Origin: Tritrichomonas foetus
Taxonomy: Eukaryota > Parabasalia > Tritrichomonadida > Tritrichomonadidae
NCBI GenBank assembly: GCA_001839685.1
Contig: MLAK01000962.1
Location: 1 to 23,400 of the forward strand
Reading direction: 5' to 3'
Length of the DNA: 23,400 nucleotides
Both the position numbers and the translations under genes were made by a program. Under the pieces are notes generated by a model, which saw nothing but the letters and a program-made list of their open reading frames with translations, was not told the DNA's origin and ran no database searches. Below are positions 10,016 through 17,655 of this stretch, in pieces (the stretch's first letter is position 1; each line of letters begins with the position of its first letter).

Positions 10016-12118
10016 TTACTTTTCTGGTATTGTGATTTCTTCATCCACGAGGAAGTTCCGTGTCGCTTCGTCGTCGTCGAAACAAAGGAAAGTTCTGTAT
10101 GTCTCCATTGTAGGAGGCCTGAAACCCTTTATCGTACAGCGGAGGGCTTGAAATCTGAATGACCGCGCTTTGATGGACATCACGCCAGCGACGAGCGGAG
10201 GCGCCTTTCTCATCTTCCTGAAAAATCGCATCCATTCTCCGCTCGACGCGATTTTCCATACTTTTAGCGCAAACTGGACATCTTTACTTTCCAGGACAGG
10301 TGCTTCAATTCTCGGAATGAACGCGTAGAGGCCGGCGAGGTCGTCCACGCCGACAAGATATAAAATTCTGTAACAGTAGAACTCGCATGTGTGATCGAAC
10401 TCGCCGAGCCCCTTCTTGTAGAACAGTTCGAGTGGCTCCATTGACTGGTTGAAATTGCCCCAGTCGTCATTCTGGATAGCAAGCCTCGCATGAGTTTCAT
10501 AAACTGCAACAGAAAATTGGTCTTCAATATGTTGAACTTTTAAGTCTTGTCTGATACTTCGTAGTTGTTCAGAAATGTATTCATAATCATTATTATCATT
10601 GAACTTCTTAAGACAGTATTCAAAACTTTCTTTCAAAATATGGAGTGGCCTGAACATTGAAGGATCTAATTCATCGCCTGCTAGCCTAAGATACTCTTTT
10701 TCTAGTTTAGTTGATGTACCAACGATTCTTTTACTGGTTAGATCGTCCATTGATGTTTCTCCTTCATTCATTTGCATTTGGATTCGTTGAATGTGACTCA
10801 AATTACTATTTTTATCGTTTTGCTGTGTGTTAGAAAAGAAAGAATTTTGCTTACCTTTGTTTTTATTTTTCTTATTTTTCTGATTCTCTTTTTGAATTTG
10901 TTTTGGCGATTTCATTTCAAATGACTTTGGTGACTTTGGTGGAGTTTGTAACTGTGATTGATTTTGATTTTGATTTGAAGATTGTTTTTGATAGTTTGAT
11001 GAATTAGACCATGTAGCAGAAATTGGAGGCGGCTTTAATGTTGTTTTTGGAATATTTTGACCTGGTGCAAAAGAAGCAGTGTTGCTTTGTCTGTTATTAA
11101 AATTATTATTATTGTAACTATTGTTGTTATTTTCATTATCTTCATTGTTCATATTATTGTAATTGAATTTATTGTTGTTTTGTTGATTATTGTTGTAATT
11201 TGAATTGAAATTATTATTGTTATAGTTTGAAGGCTGTGGTTGTTGATATTCATATTGCTGTGGTTGTTGGTACTGGTATGGAGGCTGTGCATAAGAATTG
11301 TATTGGTTTTGTTGATATTGTGAATAATTTTGTGGTGGTGGTGGTGGCGGGATATATCCTTCTTGTTGTTGATCATCATGAAATGGTTGCTGCTGTTGTG
11401 GTTGACGAGGAGGAGGAGGTGGCGGTTGTAGTGGCAGTGGCTGAGCATGTTCAGAAGGTGGATATTGATTTTGATATGGCGGATATCCATAACTTGATGA
11501 TTGATAACCATAACCTTGTTGCTGTTGTTGCTGATGTTGCTGCTGTTGGTGCTGAGAATGTGGTGGTGGTGGTGGTGGTGGTGGATAATAAGGATATCCA
11601 TAGTTTGGAGGCCCCTGCTGTTGAATTTGCTGTTGCTGTGATGGTGGCGGTGGCGGCGGTGGTGGTGGCTGATTGTGTTGACTCATGAAACTAGAGCTGA
11701 ACGCCTGTCCAGGCGCGTGGGACGTTCCTGCGCTTGGAAATGATGGATTCTTTTCTGGCGGGGGAGGAGGGGGAGGCGTTGGCTCCTTTTCAACGGCTGT
11801 GACGAGAGGCTGACTAATCCAATTGTGCTGATTTATCATTCCATTTGCGCTGACTTCGTTTATTGTTTCGATTAATTTGGCCGAGACGATATCGCGCGCC
11901 TGATCGTTGACGCATTGAGCGAAACACTTTTTGATGTAATCGCGAAGACTTTGTGGATATTTTTCCATAAATTGAACCTTTCTTAAGAAGGCGTTTGGGA
12001 TTCCTGCAGATCCTGGCTTGGATTCGCCGCTTTTTTTCGATGAGCCAAAAATACCTGCAACTTTGGGGGTGTTCCCAGTTCGTTTGGTCTTTAGTACATA
12101 GGAAATATTCTCGCTCAT
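10016..12118 (-). CDS. SAC3/GANP-domain protein of the LENG8/Thp3 type
   Basis: The protein is 700 aa, starting at an ATG 9 bases after an Initiator. Residues about 55-105 (KYPQSLRDYIKKCFAQC and on to W-I-S-Q-P-L) match the conserved N-terminal block of LENG8-family proteins. Residues about 110-460 are low complexity: proline runs of 7-10, glutamine runs and Asn-rich stretches, with basic KNKNKGK near 420. Residues about 465-690 form a SAC3/GANP/Thp3 helical domain, marked by the family signature RSIRQDLKVQHI near 520 and H-A-R-L-A soon after. In yeast and animals Thp3/LENG8 proteins act in nuclear mRNA biogenesis, quality control and export, with a PCI partner of the CSN12 type; this role is inferred from family. 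The stop codon and next base form UAAA, the trichomonad poly(A) signal. The neighbours are unrelated. Confidence 0.85.
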   Translation of the reverse strand: MSENISYVLKTKRTGNTPKVAGIFGSSKKSGESKPGSAGIPNAFLRKVQFMEKYPQSLRDYIKKCFAQCVNDQARDIVSAKLIETINEVSANGMINQHNWISQPLVTAVEKEPTPPPPPPPEKNPSFPSAGTSHAPGQAFSSSFMSQHNQPPPPPPPPPSQQQQIQQQGPPNYGYPYYPPPPPPPPHSQHQQQQHQQQQQQGYGYQSSSYGYPPYQNQYPPSEHAQPLPLQPPPPPPRQPQQQQPFHDDQQQEGYIPPPPPPQNYSQYQQNQYNSYAQPPYQYQQPQQYEYQQPQPSNYNNNNFNSNYNNNQQNNNKFNYNNMNNEDNENNNNSYNNNNFNNRQSNTASFAPGQNIPKTTLKPPPISATWSNSSNYQKQSSNQNQNQSQLQTPPKSPKSFEMKSPKQIQKENQKNKKNKNKGKQNSFFSNTQQNDKNSNLSHIQRIQMQMNEGETSMDDLTSKRIVGTSTKLEKEYLRLAGDELDPSMFRPLHILKESFEYCLKKFNDNNDYEYISEQLRSIRQDLKVQHIEDQFSVAVYETHARLAIQNDDWGNFNQSMEPLELFYKKGLGEFDHTCEFYCYRILYLVGVDDLAGLYAFIPRIEAPVLESKDVQFALKVWKIASSGEWMRFFRKMRKAPPLVAGVMSIKARSFRFQALRCTIKGFRPPTMETYRTFLCFDDDEATRNFLVDEEITIPEK

Positions 12119-12124
12119 AGTCCG

Positions 12125-12129
12125 TGTGA
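12125..12129 (-). promoter_or_regulatory. Initiator (TCACA) of the SAC3 gene
   Basis: TCACA on the minus strand fits TCA+1Y(A/T). A+1 falls at 12127, 9 bases before the ATG at 12118. Confidence 0.55.
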
Positions 12130-12624
12130 TACCAAAACCAAAGATTCAATTGAAAATAATCGATCTCGGTTTTTCTCCCAGATTCATGAAAGGTCATATT
12201 AAGGTCAATAAATAGTTATGACTTTATCTTATCTTTTTCGATTAGACAGTGACTAATATTGTTGAAACTATGATGTATATTATCTAAGGATTATTTTCTC
12301 CCAAAATATATTTCAAACTATAAAAGAAAAAAATTATTTTGTGTTTTTTGAGAAATTACTTGCCAAGGAGATTTAATCTCGTTAATGAACAATGTTGTAG
12401 CTTTAGTCATGTATTTCTTGGAGAAAGAATAAAATAATGAAGAAAAGAATATAATAGAATAAAATAACAGGCACTTCTTTCAAATAATCGTTAGATCATT
12501 AATTTAAATACTATTTATATCAATGATATCAATAAAGGGATAAAATAAGCTATAAATGTCTGTAACAAGGGATTTTCAGTTGAATACAATCAATGTTTTA
12601 CAATGTGGTTAATTAATACGATGG
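12130..12624. other. Intergenic region upstream of the SAC3 gene
   Basis: AT-rich sequence with no open frame that I would call a gene and no clear repeat. It presumably holds the SAC3 promoter at its left end and leads into the 17-bp minisatellite at its right end. Confidence 0.4.
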
Positions 12625-12844
12625 AAACAACAAACAGATACAAACAACAAACAGATACAAACAACAAACAGATGCAAACAACAAACAGATACAAACAACA
12701 AACAGATGCAAACAACAAACAGATACAAACAACAAACAGATGCAAACAACAAACAGATGCAAACAACAAACAGATACAAACAACAAACAGATACAAACAA
12801 TAAACAGATACAAACAACAAACAAATACAAGCAACAAACAGATA
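12625..12844. repeat. 17-bp minisatellite, about 13 copies
   Basis: The unit is CAGATRCAAACAACAAA. Copies begin at 12635, 12652, 12669, 12686, 12703, 12720, 12737, 12754, 12771, 12788, 12805 and 12822, with partial copies at both ends. The R position reads A A G A G A G G A A A A from left to right. The copies at 12788 and 12822 carry further changes. Because 17 is not a multiple of three and the unit contains few stops, frames stay open on both strands, including three overlapping ones on the minus strand; these are artefacts of the repeat. Confidence 0.95.
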
Positions 12845-13418
12845 GTTTTGACCTATTATTATGAAGGGCATACCATCAGTACTGACATTTTCCTTAAGAA
12901 ACATCGTCACTTATTTTTTGAGTTGTTGTAAAAGATCAATGATTAGTTTGATGAGGTTGGTTGGCTTGACTTTTATCAAGAGAAAAGCTTTTTAGACTGT
13001 CTGAGGACCTTTGATGTGACAGGAAGCATGAATAGATTGATCTTTCCTAATTTGAAGATGGATTTTATTTTACACAAAATGACATAGATCCTTGGGTATG
13101 AACTCCATGAATATGAATGAATTTATTTTAATTCTATTCAATAGGTGCGATTCAACACAATTCATTTTCACATCAAACTAGTGGCTAAGGAACAGCTGGA
13201 TCCATTTTCTTTTCATATCATCAAGATGTTGTTTATGGATGAGATTGTTAGATGAATTGATATCAGTATGAAGATTTTCCAGGCCAACTCACAGGGTTGA
13301 TGGCAGTGAACAACAAAGATATGGAAAACAGCCATTGAGTTTACCACTTTTAACAGAAATAAGACGAGGGAAAAAAAAATTCATATTAAAAAATCATTTA
13401 GTCGATTAAAATTCGAAT
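12845..13418. other. Intergenic region between minisatellite and helical-repeat gene
   Basis: Non-coding by stop density. It is somewhat less AT-rich than other gaps. The left part of one + frame reads as protein-like but meets eight stops in roughly 170 codons, about what chance gives. TAAA motifs near 13395-13405 could serve as poly(A) signals for the - strand gene ending at 13419. Confidence 0.4.
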
Positions 13419-15455
13419 TCACTCTCTACCACGGCTGCGGCGTGATGCTGGTGGACGATCATTTCTGTTCCTTGGAGATGATGGTGGAGATCTCATATGA
13501 TTTGAAGAGCTTTCTTCATCAGATGAGGATGAAGATGAAGCAGTCTTCTGTTTAAGTTCTGTGCTTTCGCTTTCTTTTTCATCATCACTTGAAACTTCTG
13601 GAACTGCTTCTTCTTCATTTTCGCTGCTTGATTGTTTAGCTGACTGTTGTTTTGGTTCTTCGTCACTGCTTGAAGATTTCTTTTCTGGGACAGCTGCAGG
13701 CTGTTCTTGTTCAACATCTGAATCAGAACTTTCCTTCTTTGGTGGTTCTTTAACTTCACGGTCGCTTTCGCTTGATGAACTGCTTGAGATTTTAGCAACA
13801 ACAGGTTCAGGTGGTTGTTGCTTGGCTTCTGGTGTGTCGGATTCAGAAGAGGATGAAGAAGAAGAATCTTTCTTAGCTGGAGCTGGTGTTGATGAATGAG
13901 CATCACCTCTAGATGGTTCGTTTGGATATACATTGCGTGAAAGAACTGGAGTAGCTGGAGCTGATTTCTTTGGACTTGCTTGTGCGTTAAGTTCTTCTTG
14001 GTAGGCACGTCTCATAGCCTTAAGGAAATGAGTAGCAGCCTTCTTAACTTTAGAATTACGTAAATTATCACGGAAGTAAGCATCGAGTTTCTCCTTTTGG
14101 AATTTAATTGCACACTTCGGATATTGGGCAAGATCTACAGCAACTCTTGAGGCAGCAGCAGCCATCTTTCCTTCTCCTTTGATGAGGTTTGAAACATAAC
14201 CACAAACTGTGCATAAGTCACGTGTATATGTCACTTTTGCAAAAGTGTCAATGAAAAGAAGAGTTGTGTGGATTGTCTTTTCATCATTTCTTGGAAGGGC
14301 GACTTGGAAGAAAGTAGAAAGAAGTCCGAAGTCGCTGATGTGGCGGACATAGGCCTGTGTGAGTGGGAGACGACGTACAAATGTAGTGATTGATGATAAA
14401 ACTCCTGGTGTGTTTAGTTCAATAGCACTACGAAGGAATGCAATGGCTTCATTCTTTTCAGCAAGTTCTGCACGCAATTTCTGGTGGGCTAAAACGACAG
14501 CAAAAATACGCATTGTGTCAACTTTTGTTGGTAAATCTTGAACCATCCATGTTGCATCACGAATGAGGGCTTGTGCAACTGAGACATCACTGGCCATCCT
14601 GACAAGGACATATGTAGCATTAATTTCGGTATGAGCTGCCCAGACGAGTGAACTGATGACATCGGTGGCATCGCCATTTGGTTGAAGTCTGAGGAGGAGT
14701 GAGAGGGCTGCCTTTTGGACGTTCTTCCTGCGGAGGTGGCAGGCGACCGCCTGCGATGGGAAGGTGCAGTTTGCAATTGTTGATTGGGATTGTTCATATA
14801 ATGAGCAAAGTGCATAGTAGCAGAGGCAGACTGTTTCATCGCGTTTGACTGTAAGTGAGGCGCAGATTGCATCCCAGCATTGCGTTAATCTGGCTGAGCG
14901 ATATCCTGAGAATTTCTGGCAGAGATAAACGAGAAGGCTGACGTAATCTTTGCAGTAAAGACGAGCGCGGAAGATTTCAGAAGTCTTAAGATCGACCAAG
15001 AAGTCAAGCATTGCTTGCCAATTTGAGTTTTTAACGGCTTCGAAATTCTTGGCATAAACGGTTAAAAGAGCGAGAGCTTTGCGTGGAGCTGCTCTGAGGA
15101 TTGTCTCGACTTGAGATGCTACTTCAGGTGTGAAGGCCTGTGGAGCACTTGAAGCGACAATGTAAAGAAGATCGAATAATTGTTCCTTGAGCGAATCGTT
15201 TGAATATGGAAGCTTCTTAAGGAATTCACCGGCAAGGAAATCATCGAGGAATTCACGTTGTGAAACAGCCTTGCAGACGGCGATAAGAAGACGGTGAAGA
15301 TCGTCCTCTTCAACATTTGAATCATTAAGGAGACGAATTGAAGTTTGGTAAAATTGCTTAATGTTTTCATTGCTGAGGTTCTCTGGAACACCCTTGCAAA
15401 CCTTTACGACGGCTTTTCCTGAGCTTTTCTCGAACTTTTCGAAGTCGATTGACAT
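13419..15455 (-). CDS. Helical (ARM/HEAT-like) repeat protein with acidic Ser-rich tail
   Basis: The protein is 678 aa from the ATG at 15455, 7 bases after an Initiator; one upstream in-frame codon is GTG and is not used. Residues 1 to about 460 are all-helical with repeated hydrophobic helices and many Ala and Leu, consistent with an armadillo/HEAT-like solenoid. The region around 220-420 has the look of solenoids attached to some trichomonad protein kinases, but no kinase domain is present. Residues about 480-678 are disordered: runs such as SSSSSSSESD and SSSDEE (casein-kinase-2-like sites), K/E/P/Q segments, and a basic end RNRNDRPPASRRSRGRE. Codons favour CGT, AAG, ATC, CTT/CTC and GCC, while its neighbours favour AGA, AAA, ATT and TTA, which suggests high expression. 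The function is unknown; a scaffold or adaptor role is only a guess. Confidence 0.8.
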   Translation of the reverse strand: MSIDFEKFEKSSGKAVVKVCKGVPENLSNENIKQFYQTSIRLLNDSNVEEDDLHRLLIAVCKAVSQREFLDDFLAGEFLKKLPYSNDSLKEQLFDLLYIVASSAPQAFTPEVASQVETILRAAPRKALALLTVYAKNFEAVKNSNWQAMLDFLVDLKTSEIFRARLYCKDYVSLLVYLCQKFSGYRSARLTQCWDAICASLTVKRDETVCLCYYALCSLYEQSQSTIANCTFPSQAVACHLRRKNVQKAALSLLLRLQPNGDATDVISSLVWAAHTEINATYVLVRMASDVSVAQALIRDATWMVQDLPTKVDTMRIFAVVLAHQKLRAELAEKNEAIAFLRSAIELNTPGVLSSITTFVRRLPLTQAYVRHISDFGLLSTFFQVALPRNDEKTIHTTLLFIDTFAKVTYTRDLCTVCGYVSNLIKGEGKMAAAASRVAVDLAQYPKCAIKFQKEKLDAYFRDNLRNSKVKKAATHFLKAMRRAYQEELNAQASPKKSAPATPVLSRNVYPNEPSRGDAHSSTPAPAKKDSSSSSSSESDTPEAKQQPPEPVVAKISSSSSSESDREVKEPPKKESSDSDVEQEQPAAVPEKKSSSSDEEPKQQSAKQSSSENEEEAVPEVSSDDEKESESTELKQKTASSSSSSDEESSSNHMRSPPSSPRNRNDRPPASRRSRGRE

Positions 15456-15459
15456 CACA

Positions 15460-15464
15460 AATGA
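15460..15464 (-). promoter_or_regulatory. Initiator (TCATT) of the helical-repeat gene
   Basis: TCATT on the minus strand puts A+1 at 15462, 7 bases before the ATG at 15455, and excludes the GTG at 15458 as a start. Confidence 0.6.
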
Positions 15465-15468
15465 TTTT

Positions 15469-15475
15469 AACGGTC
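15469..15475 (-). promoter_or_regulatory. Shared promoter 7-mer GACCGTT (helical-repeat gene)
   Basis: GACCGTT read on the minus strand ends 7 bases upstream of A+1 at 15462. It is one of four copies of this 7-mer, or its complement, found within about 50 bases upstream of four consecutive genes. The complement AACGGTC contains AACGG, a Myb-type core. Confidence 0.5.
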
Positions 15476-15874
15476 ACAAAATAAACTGCTTTTTCGAACC
15501 ACTCAAAAAGTTTATACCAAACTTATTCAATACTATTGAATTGTGAAATAATCAAATCAATGAAATGGACGTTAAAGTGAAAGACATCAAGCTTTGAATG
15601 ATATATTCCATTCAATATTCCATTCAATATTATGCTTTTGTAGTATAACCACACATCACTAATTATCTGATACTTATGAAGTATCCTATTAGCAGCTGAT
15701 CTCCCTCCATTGTAATCATCGTCCAACTAATAATTTGAGTCGAAATGGAGTTGTTTTATAATCACATTAATTTTTGTCAAATAGTATAGATAATTAACAA
15801 TCTATAGATTGTAGAATAAAGAAAATACGAATGACAATATCTTTAGATAATAGAAAAAACTAACATGAAATTTA
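15476..15874. other. Intergenic region with a 12-bp tandem duplication
   Basis: ATTCCATTCAAT is duplicated head to tail at 15605-15616 and 15617-15628. A 67-codon open stretch on the minus strand (15523-15726) starts at a TTG right after a stop and has no ATG, so I do not call it a gene. The rest is AT-rich and featureless. Confidence 0.45.
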
Positions 15875-17335
15875 TTACTGTTCTGGCAACGGTTCTACAT
15901 TCGGTTCGTTGATTTCATTTTTATCAGAAAGCCCTAAATAATTCACAACATATCCAAGAGTTCTGAGACTATCTGTGAAATTAATCAAATCCAATGACTC
16001 TAGAAATTTTAAGTGTTGCTTAAAATGGGGGAAACACCATTTAGATAGTGCTATCGTTTTTGCGTGAGATTCAACAAACGCCAATTCTGGTTCTGTTGAT
16101 AAAATTGAAACTACAACATTATATTGTTTGTCAAGTGCTTTTAAGAGTGCTCGAAATAGACAAACAGAGCCTTCAGATTTAGTTGTATCAAATGCAGCAG
16201 CTGCAACTCTATATACTATTCCAGGTGCAACTTGAAATCCATATTTCGCGATCCAGATAAAAATCAGCTGGGCTGCTCCAGCTGAAATCCACTCGTCAGG
16301 ATCAAACAAAAGTTTGATAACCATAGCAATTGCATTTTCTGGGACGCAGGATGGTTGTGCAAGTGATAAAACGAAAAGTCGAATAAAAATAAATGTTTGA
16401 TAAGAATTTTTGACAATTTCATTCCTTCCATAGTTTTCTGTAACTGATTTTAGTGGAGCTGGTGGGTTTAAAAATGCATCAGCAGCTTGTCGAGCATCTT
16501 CAGGTGATAATGTGAATGTTTGAGGAGGCATTCTTCTCAACCAGTTTAATTGTTCAGTTTTTTGGTTAGCTTCTGTACGAATCAAAAATTGTGCAGCAAT
16601 TGGCTTATCCCACAAAAACTTGAAAAACGTCATAACTTGTTGAATATCAAAAAGTGAAAATTTATTGTGCTGCAAAAGCCAAAACTCAATATCAGAATCA
16701 GGAATTAAAAGACGAAGCTGATCTGGAGACCGAATCATAAAATCAATAACTGTCGTAACCGGCATTTGCCTGAAAACGGGCTCAATGAAAGGAATCATAA
16801 TTCTGAGTAATTCGTCTTTAGCAACAACAATTCTGTGGAATAAATTTCCAGCATCATCATCTTGAGTCTCAATAATTGCTTTAATCATTGGTCGGAGTGA
16901 AGTCGGCGAACTCAAAGCAAAGTCGACAAAAACGTCCGGCGATCGAATGAAGAAGAAATCGATAATTTTATTTATTGAGCGATTGAGCGGATAAGTCGAT
17001 AGGAAAATGGCAGGTGGAAAATTCGGATGAGAACATAAAATTTGTACTGGATTTGAGCCGGGAATCGAATCGTCAAAAAGTTCTGTCATTTTCAATAATA
17101 GATTGATAATCGCCTGAATTACTGAGCCGTCGTCGGCTGGACTCATTAAAATTGAGACGAGATTATTTGAGATTTTGTTAAGGATCTTTTCGGTGTAATT
17201 CGGGATATATTTTATCAAGTGTTGATAACATTCTGTCAATTCGGGAAGCGGAGGATTCTTTAGAATTTTATCGGTAATTTCATTAATTTCTGCAATATTT
17301 TGATCTGATTTGCCACCGAAAAGTAGATTAAACAT
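15875..17335 (-). CDS. All-helical protein of unknown function
   Basis: The protein is 486 aa from the first ATG. I do not recognise the family. It is predicted all-helical, with amphipathic helices of solenoid type and no signal peptide or clear membrane span. An internal echo is visible: IIDFFFIRSPD near 125 and VIDFMIRSPD near 200, each followed by a hydrophobic helix, suggesting a degenerate repeat unit of about 75 residues. The N-terminus MFNLLFGGKSD and the central LNWLRRMPPQTF could serve as search handles. The tail is short, polar and acidic. The stop TAA is followed directly by TAAA, a possible poly(A) signal. No exact Initiator is seen upstream, but a GACCGTT lies 40 bases before the ATG. 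A phosphatase-associated (SAPS-like) or ARM-type scaffold is conceivable but not shown. Confidence 0.75.
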   Translation of the reverse strand: MFNLLFGGKSDQNIAEINEITDKILKNPPLPELTECYQHLIKYIPNYTEKILNKISNNLVSILMSPADDGSVIQAIINLLLKMTELFDDSIPGSNPVQILCSHPNFPPAIFLSTYPLNRSINKIIDFFFIRSPDVFVDFALSSPTSLRPMIKAIIETQDDDAGNLFHRIVVAKDELLRIMIPFIEPVFRQMPVTTVIDFMIRSPDQLRLLIPDSDIEFWLLQHNKFSLFDIQQVMTFFKFLWDKPIAAQFLIRTEANQKTEQLNWLRRMPPQTFTLSPEDARQAADAFLNPPAPLKSVTENYGRNEIVKNSYQTFIFIRLFVLSLAQPSCVPENAIAMVIKLLFDPDEWISAGAAQLIFIWIAKYGFQVAPGIVYRVAAAAFDTTKSEGSVCLFRALLKALDKQYNVVVSILSTEPELAFVESHAKTIALSKWCFPHFKQHLKFLESLDLINFTDSLRTLGYVVNYLGLSDKNEINEPNVEPLPEQ

Positions 17336-17374
17336 GATATTTTTGGAAATTTATTTGTTTCCAAAATTATAAAA

Positions 17375-17381
17375 AACGGTC
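17375..17381 (-). promoter_or_regulatory. Shared promoter 7-mer GACCGTT (helical unknown gene)
   Basis: GACCGTT on the minus strand lies 40-46 bases upstream of the ATG at 17335, in a promoter that lacks an exact Initiator. Confidence 0.45.
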
Positions 17382-17655
17382 GCCCTTGTGGAATACAAAA
17401 AGTTCTCTCTTTATATCTCACAAAAAGTTTAATTCGTGACTAGAGATAGTTGTTGTTGTTTCTTAACAACAATATTGATTATTTTGTTATGTTTTTTAAG
17501 TCAACAAAATAGCTATTGTTCGAGAGTTCAAATAAATCGTATAGTCAATTTTTCTCATTCTATCCATGAGTAAAAATCTAATTCAAAAAACAATTTTCTT
17601 CTAATATGATTCATTTATTTCTCAATAATTTCTAAAAAATAGATTTATATTTTAT
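17382..17655. other. Intergenic region between helical gene and GT61 gene
   Basis: AT-rich sequence with no open frame or strong repeat. The left part is upstream of the helical gene and the right part is the 3' flank of the GT61-like gene, where TAAA occurs within a few bases of the TAG stop. Confidence 0.4.

Noticed and set aside
11149..11688. Open frames of about 150 codons in both orientations inside the SAC3 gene
   Set aside because: They are by-products of the CAA/CCA-rich low-complexity region of the real gene and consist of His/Asn or Val runs.
12590..12931. Several overlapping open frames on both strands over the minisatellite
   Set aside because: The 17-bp unit lacks stops in most frames; the frames reflect the repeat rather than coding.
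12850..13390. A decayed transposase-like or other gene in one + frame
   Set aside because: Some stretches read as protein-like, but eight stops in about 170 codons is close to chance and another frame has a similar density.
13561..13899. 112-codon + frame rich in Ser, opposite the Ser-rich tail
   Set aside because: Antisense of Ser/Glu-rich codons; composition artefact.
15523..15726. 67-codon minus-strand frame
   Set aside because: It starts at TTG directly after a stop, has no ATG and covers a tandem duplication.
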